DNA from: an uncultured Flavobacteriaceae bacterium
GTDB taxonomy: Bacteria > Bacteroidota > Bacteroidia > Flavobacteriales > Flavobacteriaceae
Assembly (NCBI GenBank): GCA_947493175.1
Contig: CANLQD010000003.1
Coordinates: 868,001 to 932,000 of the forward strand
Length of the DNA stretch: 64,000 nucleotides
Reading direction: 5' to 3'
The position numbers were made by a program, and so were the translations under genes. Positions 1 through 9,158 of the stretch are shown here, piece by piece (position 1 is the first letter of the stretch; each line of letters begins with the position of its first letter). The notes under the pieces were generated by a model, which worked only from the letters and a program-made list of their open reading frames with translations, ran no database searches and was not told where the DNA came from.

Positions 1-1
1 T

Positions 2-352
2 GCCGAAACTCGAGGGGACGGTATCGTTTGTTCCAACCAAAGTAGTTTTACGGTGACCGTAGATCCCTCGAGTTGTGAAAATATTGATTTGACCTCACTT
101 CCTACTTTTTTCACCCCAAATAATGATGGCTCTAACGACCTTTGGGATATCTCCTCTTTAGCGGGAAGCGATACACAAATAACGATCTTCAATCGCTATG
201 GACAGCTTTTGGAACAGCTAGACCCAAATGTGGTGCAAGGATGGGACGGTCGATATCAGGGAACCGAGCTGCCCTCCAGCGACTATTGGTATCGCTATAC
301 AGATCCGGAAACCGGACGAGACGTCAAAGGCCACTTTACGTTAAAGCGTTAA
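2..352 (+). CDS. C-terminal end of a T9SS type B sorting-domain protein (partial)
   Basis: The frame is open to the left edge, so only the last ~116 residues are present. The tail has the pattern of the gliding-motility-associated (type B) sorting domain: a FFTPNNDGSNDLWDI segment, then IFNRYGQLL, GWDGRYQGTELPSSDYW and a final GHFTLKR. In this family the domain directs export of large surface proteins through the type IX secretion system. Upstream residues (SSFTVTVDPSSC) look like the end of an immunoglobulin-like repeat. The cargo function cannot be told from this fragment. Its stop codon shares bases with the stop of the convergent activase gene. Confidence 0.9.
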   Translation, partial: AETRGDGIVCSNQSSFTVTVDPSSCENIDLTSLPTFFTPNNDGSNDLWDISSLAGSDTQITIFNRYGQLLEQLDPNVVQGWDGRYQGTELPSSDYWYRYTDPETGRDVKGHFTLKR

Positions 353-1248
353 TTGATTACCGGGACTTTAAGTTTCTTTAGTTTTTCGACCATCGTTCCA
401 AGCTTTTCGGTATGTAAACTCTTGGTATCTTGGAAACCATTATTTTGTACTAGCTGGGGGTACTTGCCTAACCAGTAGTTCTCATACGGCATGAGCTCAA
501 TGGCCGAAACCGACGGATGCCGATGGTAAAAATCACCAATGGATTCTAAAAAATCATCAGTATCGTTGATTCCAGGCACCATAGGGAAACGTACCCTTAC
601 CAAGGCACCTTGGGACAATAAAAACTGAAGATTTTTTAAAATTCTATGGTTGTCTTTCCCCGTGTACTTCTTATGTTCCGAGGCATTGAACAGTTTCATA
701 TCAAAAAGATATAAGTCCGTAACCGGCAATGACGCCTTTAAATGACGTTTACTACAATAGCCAGAGGTATCGACACAGGTATGGATCCCCTTATTTTTTG
801 CTTCTTTCAGCAATGCCAACGTAAATTGGGGTTGAGCGAGCGGTTCGCCGCCTGAAATTGTAAGACCGCCCTCTTTTCCATAAAACTTCTGATCACGTTC
901 TACCACTGTCATTATTTCTTCAACTCCCACCCATTTTCCAAGTACTGTAAATTGCTCTTCTTCACAAACAGTAAAGGCCTCTTGAACCGTTTCTTTTCCC
1001 TCAGGACCGCTGAACTCATAATTCTGGTTGACCCTAACACCTTTTTCCTTTGTTATCCTGCGCAGTCTTTGGGTAAGTTGCTCGGGCCCCTCCCCTATCT
1101 TGGAAATTATTTGTACCCGAAACGATTTTGATTCGGGATTATGGCACCAGGCACAGTTCAATGGACATCCCTTTAAAAAAACCGTTGTTCGAATACCGGG
1201 ACCATTGGTAAGCGCCCCTCTTTGAACATCAAAGACCAAACCTTTCAT
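349..1248 (-). CDS. Glycyl-radical enzyme activating protein (radical SAM)
   Basis: This 299-residue radical SAM protein would install the glycyl radical on the enzyme encoded 33 nt upstream. Residues 28-35 hold the CxxxCxxC cluster motif (GCPLNCAWC), preceded by NGPGIRTTVFLKG, which is typical of PFL- and dehydratase-type activases. The GGEPLAQ and VDTSG segments of the radical SAM barrel follow. Most activases of CutC- or glycerol-dehydratase-like enzymes carry a two-cluster ferredoxin insert after the CxxxCxxC. Here residues ~46-105 contain only one cysteine, so the auxiliary clusters must be missing. The pairing with the neighbouring radical enzyme makes the role secure, while the substrate is unknown. 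Confidence 0.9.
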   Translation of the reverse strand: MKGLVFDVQRGALTNGPGIRTTVFLKGCPLNCAWCHNPESKSFRVQIISKIGEGPEQLTQRLRRITKEKGVRVNQNYEFSGPEGKETVQEAFTVCEEEQFTVLGKWVGVEEIMTVVERDQKFYGKEGGLTISGGEPLAQPQFTLALLKEAKNKGIHTCVDTSGYCSKRHLKASLPVTDLYLFDMKLFNASEHKKYTGKDNHRILKNLQFLLSQGALVRVRFPMVPGINDTDDFLESIGDFYHRHPSVSAIELMPYENYWLGKYPQLVQNNGFQDTKSLHTEKLGTMVEKLKKLKVPVIN

Positions 1249-1281
1249 TTTCTTCTTTTTAGAGACCTTTATAGCCTAAGT

Positions 1282-3567
1282 TCAATACAAGGTTCGAGCC
1301 AGTATTTCTAGCTGGGTTTCCTTTCTCAGTTCAACAAAACGAGCACTAAACCCGCCTACCCGAACCACCAAATTGGTATATTTCTCCGGCGTTATCATAG
1401 CCTGTTCCAAATCGTTTCTATCGACAACGGTGAGCATGGCCTGTGCCCCACCGTTATCAAAATATCCATTCAACAAGACATTTAACTTCTTCCGATATCT
1501 GACAAACCAGTCTTTCGAAAACTTTATGTTTTGTACTGCTCCTGCATGAATATCGGTCCGGGGTTTTAGAAGCGAATTCAACAAAGCGGTTATTCCGTTT
1601 TTGTCGGCTCCATGATACGCTGCATTCCCGTTATTCAAACTTTCATATGCTTTGCGACCATCTGCCGTGGCAAGCGTATGTTTTCCCAAATCGGTATTAG
1701 CGTCGTTGTTAATCACCACAATTAGGTAGTTGTCCAACCCAACTAACGAAGCTTGCTTTTGAGTGGTCAAACACAAATGTTCGTGGAGTTTGGTCATCAT
1801 TGCGTCGGCCCGATCATCATCATTTCCATACTTAGGTGCATTCAACAACCATTTCCGTTGCAATTCATATCCATCAAAATCGGCTTGCAACAGTTGCAAC
1901 AGTTCAGCTATTGTAAGTTTTTCCTCTTCGTAAACAAGTTGTTTGATTGCCGTAAGGCTATCTGCTGCATTTACATTGCCGTAGGCCTCCAAAGTACCTC
2001 CTAAATAGCGGACTCCACCTTCAAAAATGGGCTTTCCCCTTTCGATACAGTCATCATATAGTATCGAATAGTATAAAAAAGGTGCCATTTCAGCCGCATA
2101 TTCGTATTCCAATTTTTCTTGCAAAGCCAATGCCTCCACATGCCTTTCTACCTGTTTCTTATAAGCCGCCAAAAGACTTTCAAAGGTTCTAAATGGTTTT
2201 TTGGCGATGGTCCTAACTCCGGCTCCTTTACCGGTAATGAGATCTATGCCTTTATACAAGGTTACTTCCAATGCCTTGGCAAGGTTGATGACTCCGCTCG
2301 GGGTCCCAAAACTTTTATGGTTCAGTATATACTCACCACAACCAAAGGGTACATAATCCTTTGCGTCTTCCATTGGAACCTGAAATGCCTTTTGTACCGA
2401 AGGTATGTTCACATCGTCGTTGTACAACATGGGATATACATAACCGGTCGCAAGCACATCCATGGCCTTTTCCCGTAAAATCGGATTCATCCCTTTATAA
2501 AGCCGCAGCGTAAGTTGGGGTAGCACGCTTCGCTCCCTTTTAGAGGCCTCCATTGCGATCAACGCAAAAGAATCGGCGGCTGCTTCGTTGGTTCTTCCCC
2601 GACCGCCGACAATTACACGGCCGTCGTACACCGTTTTGCGGGCATCCATAAGTCGCCATAGCGATTGCAAATAACCAATTGCGGTTTCTTCGTTCAAAGT
2701 ACCATTGGCCAGGTCATTCATATAAAAATCCCCCAGATACAAATCCATTCTGCCATAATTCTGGGCTCCCGAAATAACAGTATACAAGTAACTGAGCTGA
2801 CAAGCCTGATGAAGATTATCAGGCGGTTTAGAAGCAATATGTTCAAGCGTTCCTATCAAAAGAGCTACTGTACCAGCTGCTGCCCCTTTTGGAGAAACGG
2901 GCAACCGTTTTAGATAATCTGCATACTGCAGGCATACGATACTTAAGACTTCCAAAGCCGAATACATGGCCTCAAAAAGCAATTTTGAGTCATCGCGGGC
3001 GACCGAACCAGCTTCTTTTACCTCTTTTTGCAAGCCGCCGATACCTTTTATCATCAATTTTTTAAAATCCAGTTGCGCGCCAGACATGCGGTACAAGGGA
3101 AATGCAATTCCCGATTGCCCGATCCAATCATCACTTGGCAAAAGTTCAGAAAGCCAATCGGGGTATTTCGCCCTAGTTAAATCATTGGAGTCATGATGCT
3201 CCCAATAGTGCTTTATGTTTTCGATACGATGCTTGTCTTTTTGAGAGACACCTTTGGACAATTCATCAAGTTGTTCGGTATCGCAGTAGTAGCCGAAGCC
3301 ACCTTTCTTTGAATACACCTGCGGTGTAAACCCCAATGGTGGCAATTTGGCCCGCCCCACAAATAGATCTCCCTCTTGCCATGGCATGAACATCAACGGT
3401 GTTTGTAACCAATGTATTGCAGCTTCACATGCGTTCTTGTCTTTTTCGAGTAGTTCCTTATGTAATTCGGTAATATTACAAAGCGCTCGAATTATTTCAG
3501 TGGGATCATCTTGAAAAAAATCCATCTGATCGCTATTTGTGGCAAGTGAAGAAATAACACTGTTCAT
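1282..3567 (-). CDS. Glycyl radical enzyme (PFL superfamily, substrate unknown)
   Basis: The C-terminal RVGGFSARFVEL loop carries the glycyl radical (Gly ~739 of 761) and PFGCGEYILNH carries the active-site cysteine (Cys ~410). Formate acetyltransferase has a Cys-Cys pair; here there is one cysteine followed two residues later by Glu, the Cys-x-Glu arrangement of eliminases, dehydratases and some decarboxylases. A pyruvate formate-lyase function is therefore unlikely. The frame stays open up to 3771, but the extra 68 residues are a hydrophobic stretch unlike family members, so the ATG at 3567 is preferred. The activase gene follows 33 nt downstream. An oxygen-sensitive enzyme implies anoxic metabolism. 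Confidence 0.87.
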   Translation of the reverse strand: MNSVISSLATNSDQMDFFQDDPTEIIRALCNITELHKELLEKDKNACEAAIHWLQTPLMFMPWQEGDLFVGRAKLPPLGFTPQVYSKKGGFGYYCDTEQLDELSKGVSQKDKHRIENIKHYWEHHDSNDLTRAKYPDWLSELLPSDDWIGQSGIAFPLYRMSGAQLDFKKLMIKGIGGLQKEVKEAGSVARDDSKLLFEAMYSALEVLSIVCLQYADYLKRLPVSPKGAAAGTVALLIGTLEHIASKPPDNLHQACQLSYLYTVISGAQNYGRMDLYLGDFYMNDLANGTLNEETAIGYLQSLWRLMDARKTVYDGRVIVGGRGRTNEAAADSFALIAMEASKRERSVLPQLTLRLYKGMNPILREKAMDVLATGYVYPMLYNDDVNIPSVQKAFQVPMEDAKDYVPFGCGEYILNHKSFGTPSGVINLAKALEVTLYKGIDLITGKGAGVRTIAKKPFRTFESLLAAYKKQVERHVEALALQEKLEYEYAAEMAPFLYYSILYDDCIERGKPIFEGGVRYLGGTLEAYGNVNAADSLTAIKQLVYEEEKLTIAELLQLLQADFDGYELQRKWLLNAPKYGNDDDRADAMMTKLHEHLCLTTQKQASLVGLDNYLIVVINNDANTDLGKHTLATADGRKAYESLNNGNAAYHGADKNGITALLNSLLKPRTDIHAGAVQNIKFSKDWFVRYRKKLNVLLNGYFDNGGAQAMLTVVDRNDLEQAMITPEKYTNLVVRVGGFSARFVELRKETQLEILARTLY

Positions 3568-3824
3568 GACTATTGCATCTATGTTCAAAAACCCATACCG
3601 AACTAAGTTGGAAAGGTATAGGATTACATGTATAAAAAAGATGATTAAAGTCAGGAACAGGTCAATAACCGGATATTTCCAGTATAGGCACCTAGCCCCA
3701 TCTAAATGACCATTCCCTGGTAGGCCGATCATAAAAGCAGTAGGGTTCACAACAAGTTCGGCCCAATTCACAACAACTAATTTCCCACCCCCTATAAAGG
3801 GCTTATTTTAGTTTGCTCAACTTT

Positions 3825-3840
3825 TTCCCTTGTTAGGGAA
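3825..3840 (+). promoter_or_regulatory. TTCCCT-TGTT-AGGGAA palindrome upstream of the metzincin gene
   Basis: A perfect 6-bp inverted repeat with a 4-nt spacer, 21 nt before the ATG at 3862. It resembles the TCCCT-N6-AGGGA palindromes of the downstream island but has a shorter spacer, so membership of that family is tentative. A possible box TTAGTTTG (one mismatch to TAnnTTTG) lies just upstream at 3808-3815. Confidence 0.4.
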
Positions 3841-3861
3841 CTATTCAGCTAAAATCCGACC

Positions 3862-4860
3862 ATGAAAAAAATCTACCTTCTTGTATCTGTATTTATTGTC
3901 TTTTCTTGTAGTGAGGACAATGACAACGCAAACGATGAAATTGAAAACACAGCCCCCATCTTTGGCTCGCTTGTCTTCGAAATTCCCGAACATAGTGAAG
4001 CCGGTACGGCCATTGGAAACGTAAACGCGACCGATGCGGAAAACGATGATTTGATCTTCAGTCTGGATACCGACCTAGATGTTAGCATTGACGAAACTAC
4101 AGGAGCACTTACAACAGGGGAAGATTTACTTTTAGATTTTGAAACCACGAACAGTTTGTCGGCCGAAGTTACCGTTTTTGATGGAAAACAATTGGTAGAC
4201 GGTACCATCACCATTAATCTAACGGACATTAACGAATATGAAGCCCTCTCTGACGAGCAGCGTGAATTGATCGAATATTTTCAATACTTAACTCTGTGGC
4301 AAGGACCTAGTAGTACGCCATTGAACTTTACCAGTCGTTGGGAAGAACCTATGAAACTTTATTTAGACGGACAAATATCTACCCAATTTAGGGCCAATGT
4401 CGAAACGGTTCTAGAAGAATACAATGTACTTTTTGAGAATAGTGATTTCAACATCAGCTTGGTGCAAACACTTGAGGAATCGAACGCACACCTCTACTTT
4501 GGGGAAGCGGCCGATATAGAGGAGCTATGGGCCGATGTGTTTGAAATCATCGATGGAAAAACCTTTTCAGGCTATGCCATAACCGCTAACAACAACTCCG
4601 TGTTAAGCAATAGTAGGATATGGGTTTCCAATCCGCTCGCCATACTTTTTAAACATGAATTGGGTCATGCCCTTGGGTTCGGTCATTCGGATAAATGCGA
4701 TATGGAAAACAGTTTTATGTGTTCGAATATAGACCCGGAACATGACTTTTTGGAAGTTGAAAAAAGCATTATCCAATACGCCTATGATAATGAGTTTTCA
4801 GCGGGATCGTCTGCATCGGAAATCGAACTATTCCTAGCCAACCAACTTATTTTAGAATAG
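3862..4860 (+). CDS. Lipoprotein with cadherin-like repeat and metzincin zinc protease domain
   Basis: This 332-residue exported protein opens with a lipoprotein signal (VFIVFSC). Residues ~30-128 form a cadherin-like repeat (PIFGSLVFEIPEHSEAGT, NATDAENDD, DETTGALTT, LDFET). The C-terminal half has HELGHALGFGH, the HExxHxxGxxH zinc motif of metzincins, followed by a likely Met-turn in CDMENSFMC. It is thus a predicted surface-anchored zinc endopeptidase related to matrixin-like proteases, acting outside the cell. The first Cys after the signal is followed by SEDND, a surface-export-like acidic stretch common in Bacteroidota. The gene is monocistronic, divergent from the glycyl radical enzyme, and ends in an intrinsic terminator. 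The target is unknown. Confidence 0.85.
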   Translation: MKKIYLLVSVFIVFSCSEDNDNANDEIENTAPIFGSLVFEIPEHSEAGTAIGNVNATDAENDDLIFSLDTDLDVSIDETTGALTTGEDLLLDFETTNSLSAEVTVFDGKQLVDGTITINLTDINEYEALSDEQRELIEYFQYLTLWQGPSSTPLNFTSRWEEPMKLYLDGQISTQFRANVETVLEEYNVLFENSDFNISLVQTLEESNAHLYFGEAADIEELWADVFEIIDGKTFSGYAITANNNSVLSNSRIWVSNPLAILFKHELGHALGFGHSDKCDMENSFMCSNIDPEHDFLEVEKSIIQYAYDNEFSAGSSASEIELFLANQLILE

Positions 4861-4882
4861 CAAAAGATCTTAGAAACTGTAT

Positions 4883-4923
4883 GGGAGACCGATTATCACA
4901 TGAATAGACGGTCTCCCTTTTTT
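4883..4923 (+). terminator. Intrinsic terminator after the metzincin gene
   Basis: A 9-bp perfect stem (GGGAGACCG at 4883-4891 pairing with CGGTCTCCC at 4909-4917) is followed by six T residues. The right arm also encodes the last codons of the convergent gene that ends at 4896. Confidence 0.9.
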
Positions 4924-5420
4924 ATTCTTTTTTCGCTCCCAAGTTCGTAGAGGCTTCCTTTTACGGAGCTTTCCAAGGCTTCAATATTTGTAGTTTTCCC
5001 CGTTTTATCTTCAATGACTTTGATACCATAACGCGTCTTTTCGAGGGCAGCGAGGTACTCTTGGTAGACTACATAAGTATAGCCCTCGTTTTCAAAATAG
5101 AGATAACCGATGTGCATTCCTTCATTTGTTTTCCCTCCGCCTCGTAGGTAGTTCGAAAAGAAGAAACGTTCCCAGCTCTCGGTTTTCTCCTTCGGAAATT
5201 CCAATGCTACTTTTTGGGCACTTCCATAGCGGTATACCAAGTAGGTGTCGGCAGTATCCTTCGCTACCGTCAGGATTTTTTCGTTTTTGGTCTTAAAACC
5301 AATGACGATCTTTTCATTCTTTAGCACTTGTGACGCAACACCGAAACACCCTACAAATAAAAAAAGGATGAAAAACGTATGCGCCCTATTAATCAAGAAA
5401 ACTCCCTGAAGTCGTTTCAT
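4896..5420 (-). CDS. Exported hypothetical protein
   Basis: This 174-residue protein has an N-terminal hydrophobic segment (FFILFLFVGCFGVASQ) that reads as a signal peptide. The rest is soluble with alternating short beta-like stretches and no motif I recognise. Its ATG overlaps the stop of the MORN-repeat gene by 4 nt (ATGA), so it is probably translationally coupled and works with that protein. The last six residues lie inside the convergent terminator stem. No function is assigned. Confidence 0.75.
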   Translation of the reverse strand: MKRLQGVFLINRAHTFFILFLFVGCFGVASQVLKNEKIVIGFKTKNEKILTVAKDTADTYLVYRYGSAQKVALEFPKEKTESWERFFFSNYLRGGGKTNEGMHIGYLYFENEGYTYVVYQEYLAALEKTRYGIKVIEDKTGKTTNIEALESSVKGSLYELGSEKRIKKGDRLFM

Positions 5421-8011
5421 TTTCGATATAGGATAGAGGGTCTAATATACTCCCAATCAACATTAAGTTTGTTGATATATACCACGACCGAACCGGGAGT
5501 TAGCACTTCTTCGGCGGTTAGTACCACTGCACCCTCCAAACTTATGAATTGCACATGAAGCTTATTCGCTTTTCTCGTTAGCTCCACATAGGCTATTGTA
5601 TTGTCTTGGTAACTAGGAAGCAAACGGATGGTTCCAGAAATCAACTTTCCTTTTTTGAAGACCGCCCTTCTCGTTTCCTTGCCCGTTTTGTTAAAGGCGA
5701 TTACCAATCCGTCCAAATTGCCATTAGCGGTAGTATACGAAAGTTGTTTTAGGGCTGTCTCGGCGTTGTAAACAGTCGTTGTACTCTTTAGGATTTGCCC
5801 ATGATCATAGGATGTGACCGTTTTTCCATCTTCGTCGACCGTTTCTTTTCTGGTCATTGCACCATCTACAAAAGTTTCCTTGTTCATAAAACCACCATAG
5901 CCTGTGGTGATGCGATCGCCGTTCTTTGGTGCGCCCATATCATACGTCATGGTTCCTAATCTGGCCCCATTCTCATCATAGTAGGTGGCCACACCATTCA
6001 ACACCCCTTTCGAAAATCGTTCGGTTCGTTTCAAAACCCCTTTGTAACTGTAATAGTTGAAATCGCCTTCTTCCTTATCAGCTACATATTGTCCTTCTTC
6101 TAAAACCGTTCCATTATAGTCTAATTTCTTATAGGGGCCATTTCGTTTTCCTTCTTTGAATGTGTATGAGCTTCGCTTTTGATAATCGTAGGCCATACCC
6201 TCCCAAGGCTTTTGGTCTTTAAAGGTAAGTTTCCCCAGTACTTCTCCATCCTCTGAATAAAAAGTAGCACAGCAGTTTGCATCGATTTCTTCCAACAAAA
6301 CTGGGTTTATTTGACCGTATTCTTTTTCTTTTCCATAAGTATAGCGCTTTAAACGGATGGTTTGGCCCGATTTCCGCTCTTCCATTTGCTCAATTTGATC
6401 CGAGTCACCAAAAAACTTGTACAAGGTTCCTTCTTTCTTTTCGTAGTCATAGGTTCCTATTTGGTTCCCTTCCATATCATAGAAAGTGCCAACGGTTTCC
6501 GCATACTTTTTAAACAAAACCTCTGATTGCTTTTTCCCGTTGCTATAAAAACGAATTTCCTTTACCTTTTCGTAACCATCCGCAGCGAATTGTTCTATCA
6601 ACTTAAAAGTTTTGTGCTTGTCTTTCCCCACCAAACGTTTTCGATAACCAGTGCGTTCTGCCAGTACTCCCTGTACATACCTATCAATACTGGTGATACT
6701 GCCATCGGAATAACTCATACTATACCGTTCCCCTTCGAAAGGTGTGGGATAGCCGTCTTTATCTTGTAACTGTAATTCGCCCAAGACATTCGCATCTTTG
6801 TCATAATAAGTTTCGAGAACCGTTGTCTTTCTTACTTGCGGAAGTGTACTTTTGGGATAGTACTGAATTTCTTCTACCAATTCACCTTGGCGATACGTAG
6901 CCTTCCCATCTCGTCGCGTCTCGGTTCCCTCAAAAGGCCGATAGTCTTTGTAGACCATACGTGCTATTTCCTTACCAGCTTCATCATAACTTATTTGCAA
7001 TTCCCTTGAACCATTTTTGTAAGTGGTCTCGCTTTTTAGTTTTCCATTGTCGTGATGCAAGGTTTCCCGGGTCATAGTACCATTTTCATAGGACCTGGAG
7101 GTTTGGATCAAGTCTGTTTTTTCGCTTCTTTTGCCATACACAAAAAACATTTCGGTTCCGCTTATCGGTTTTAAACGATCTCTATCCAATTCATAGGTTA
7201 CTTCCCCTATTTCTTTTCCATCTTTTGCATAGAACGTTTTGATCCAAGTGGAATCCTTTTTCACTTCTTCCCGTATCTGACCGTTTGCATAGTATGTAGC
7301 CGTGAGCAACTGTCGACCAAAGGGGGAATACAGTATTTCTTTGACTCGCATGGGTTGATAATAATAGAATACCTCAACGCCTTGATAACTACCATTTGGC
7401 AGTATGGTACGCTCACCTATAAGCTTGCCTTGGGTATCGTAGTACTTTGATAGGTAACGCGGATTTTTCTTGGTACTGTAGTATTCATATCGAATTCCAT
7501 TGATATGCTCGTCATAAAAGATTTCTTTCAAGGAATCTCCCTTTTTGTTCAAATACATTCGTAGGCTTCCGGTCGGAGTGTTTCTTTCGCCGGAAACAAT
7601 GTAGCCGTTGGCATAGTTCGAAACTAGTTTTTCCTCCCCAAGAAATGAAATAAACTCTCCTTCAAGGCGATTGTCCCGATAATTTGCCTTCTGAAACAGA
7701 CTACCGTCTTCATTATACCATGTTACCGTACCCTCCCATATATCTTTCGTTTTATTCTTTGACCATGCATTCATCTGTAGTTGGCCGGAAATATAGTAAT
7801 CTTGTACCCGGAACAAATTGCCCTCTTCTTGAATTGGTGGCCTATAAAAAGCGGCACTATCCTTAACGGTAGGTTTCCATTTTGCATCATAATAGAGGGT
7901 ATCTTGCTGGGCAATGCCTGCGAAATGAAACACGCAAAACAAGAAAACAAGGCTGATTTTTCGTAAAAATCCCCATACGTGTTTGATAGGCATTGTGGAG
8001 GAAGTATTCAT
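5417..8011 (-). CDS. Exported MORN-repeat protein (YwqK-like)
   Basis: The 864-residue product begins with a signal peptide (ISLVFLFCVFHFAGIAQ) and then consists of many degenerate repeats of the MORN type 2 pattern: YYxNGxxxxE, YDExGxxxG and similar, for instance YYANGQIREEV and FYDMEGNQIGTYDYEKKEG. Such repeats form the YwqK family, annotated as antitoxin or immunity in Bacillus and common as exported proteins in Bacteroidota. At 864 residues this is far longer than YwqK itself. Whether it acts as immunity or as a structural surface protein is inference. A possible promoter box lies at 8038-8045, and the 174-residue exported protein is coupled downstream. Confidence 0.8.
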   Translation of the reverse strand: MNTSSTMPIKHVWGFLRKISLVFLFCVFHFAGIAQQDTLYYDAKWKPTVKDSAAFYRPPIQEEGNLFRVQDYYISGQLQMNAWSKNKTKDIWEGTVTWYNEDGSLFQKANYRDNRLEGEFISFLGEEKLVSNYANGYIVSGERNTPTGSLRMYLNKKGDSLKEIFYDEHINGIRYEYYSTKKNPRYLSKYYDTQGKLIGERTILPNGSYQGVEVFYYYQPMRVKEILYSPFGRQLLTATYYANGQIREEVKKDSTWIKTFYAKDGKEIGEVTYELDRDRLKPISGTEMFFVYGKRSEKTDLIQTSRSYENGTMTRETLHHDNGKLKSETTYKNGSRELQISYDEAGKEIARMVYKDYRPFEGTETRRDGKATYRQGELVEEIQYYPKSTLPQVRKTTVLETYYDKDANVLGELQLQDKDGYPTPFEGERYSMSYSDGSITSIDRYVQGVLAERTGYRKRLVGKDKHKTFKLIEQFAADGYEKVKEIRFYSNGKKQSEVLFKKYAETVGTFYDMEGNQIGTYDYEKKEGTLYKFFGDSDQIEQMEERKSGQTIRLKRYTYGKEKEYGQINPVLLEEIDANCCATFYSEDGEVLGKLTFKDQKPWEGMAYDYQKRSSYTFKEGKRNGPYKKLDYNGTVLEEGQYVADKEEGDFNYYSYKGVLKRTERFSKGVLNGVATYYDENGARLGTMTYDMGAPKNGDRITTGYGGFMNKETFVDGAMTRKETVDEDGKTVTSYDHGQILKSTTTVYNAETALKQLSYTTANGNLDGLVIAFNKTGKETRRAVFKKGKLISGTIRLLPSYQDNTIAYVELTRKANKLHVQFISLEGAVVLTAEEVLTPGSVVVYINKLNVDWEYIRPSILYRK

Positions 8012-8037
8012 AAAACAATTTTTTGTTTGTTACGAAG

Positions 8038-8045
8038 CAAAATTA
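8038..8045 (-). promoter_or_regulatory. Putative -7 promoter box TAATTTTG
   Basis: An exact match to the flavobacterial TAnnTTTG consensus on the minus strand, 26 nt before the start at 8011. I see no clear TTTG -33 partner, so confidence is moderate. Confidence 0.45.
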
Positions 8046-8112
8046 CCAACTTAACGGTGTTCGTACATCACTGAATTCAGTTAAACCGGCATATTGGTCT
8101 GCACCAAGGAAT

Positions 8113-9153
8113 TTAATCAGAACTACTCACAAGTTGAAAGTATCCGAGTTCATACTTATTTTCGTAAGCCTTTCCTATTTTAAAACCAGTACTGAACATG
8201 GATGCGAAAACACGATCTAATTGAACAGTGTCATTATCAGGTCCTATTTTCTCCTGAATCAAATTCTTGATTTCCCTTTCCGAAAGTCCTTCTCTTTTAA
8301 AGTAAGGGGTAAAATCATGGGACTGTAGTTGTTCATAAAACTCCTTCGTACAGAAGAAGATAAGTTGTCCCCCGTAGCGGGTATATCCTGTAAGTGGGAG
8401 TGTGCTATTTACTTTCGCATCGCGCAGATAATAGGTAGACCCACTTTCTTTAAGAACCAATAAGGGTGATGGCTCCGTACTATTGGCGGCGTTGTCGTTC
8501 ATTCGAAAACCTCTAAAATCGGATAGCCCGTTGGCAATTCTTTGGGCAAACCCCTTTCCATACTCATGGGCATTGAAAATTGTGTCTTTTTCGGAAACCA
8601 ATAAAGGTGGGCAATACAGTGTAAAATGATAGTCATACCCGTCAGCATCTACTTCGGTCTCACGAGCGATAAATATGTTCGCCATTCTTTCCAAAGAGTC
8701 TTTTTGTTTTAAGAATGCGGTTCTTGGTTCGTAAATAGACTTATACTCCAATGGGCGCCCATACGCCCTCAAATTACCGACTTTAAAGGTTTTGAATTTT
8801 CTAGCCAGTCTTGTATGCACTAAAGTATTATTTTCAAAAACGCGTATTCCATGGACACTCCCACCCTCACCTGGCAGATAGTTCATCCAGCTAACATCTG
8901 TTTCTATTTTACATATATTTTCCGACAGCACAGCGGTGTCATCGATTAAAACCGGGGGTGTTTGGTCATCTATTACAATGGCGTACTTTCCAGAGGACAA
9001 GTCCATATTTTCAAAAAAATCACCCTCTTTTGAACCCGTGATTTTTTCGAAAGAATCGACAATCCCATTTTTAACATAAGACACACAGGCCCTTACTAAT
9101 AGAAAGAGGGTCAGTGCTACAACAAGCAGTATTAGAATTGTCCTGAGTTTCAT
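8113..9153 (-). CDS. Membrane-anchored hypothetical protein
   Basis: This 346-residue protein has a single N-terminal transmembrane anchor (residues ~4-22, TILILLVVALTLFLLVRAC) and a long exported or periplasmic domain without a motif I recognise. Its start lies 5 nt after the stop of the 296-residue gene at 9159, so the two appear to be co-transcribed with the macro-domain and ankyrin genes further upstream. No function is assigned. Confidence 0.75.
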   Translation of the reverse strand: MKLRTILILLVVALTLFLLVRACVSYVKNGIVDSFEKITGSKEGDFFENMDLSSGKYAIVIDDQTPPVLIDDTAVLSENICKIETDVSWMNYLPGEGGSVHGIRVFENNTLVHTRLARKFKTFKVGNLRAYGRPLEYKSIYEPRTAFLKQKDSLERMANIFIARETEVDADGYDYHFTLYCPPLLVSEKDTIFNAHEYGKGFAQRIANGLSDFRGFRMNDNAANSTEPSPLLVLKESGSTYYLRDAKVNSTLPLTGYTRYGGQLIFFCTKEFYEQLQSHDFTPYFKREGLSEREIKNLIQEKIGPDNDTVQLDRVFASMFSTGFKIGKAYENKYELGYFQLVSSSD

Positions 9154-9158
9154 TTTTT

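Noticed and set aside
3568-3771. Hydrophobic N-terminal extension of the glycyl radical enzyme
   Set aside because: It would add a membrane segment unlike any family member; the ATG at 3567 gives normal length.
5417-8011. Repeats in the MORN gene as a CRISPR or DNA repeat
   Set aside because: Repeats are degenerate at the DNA level and explained by the protein repeat.
8023-8220. Plus-strand 65-codon frame
   Set aside because: Overlaps the promoter box and the end of a convincing minus-strand gene, and has no protein-like pattern.
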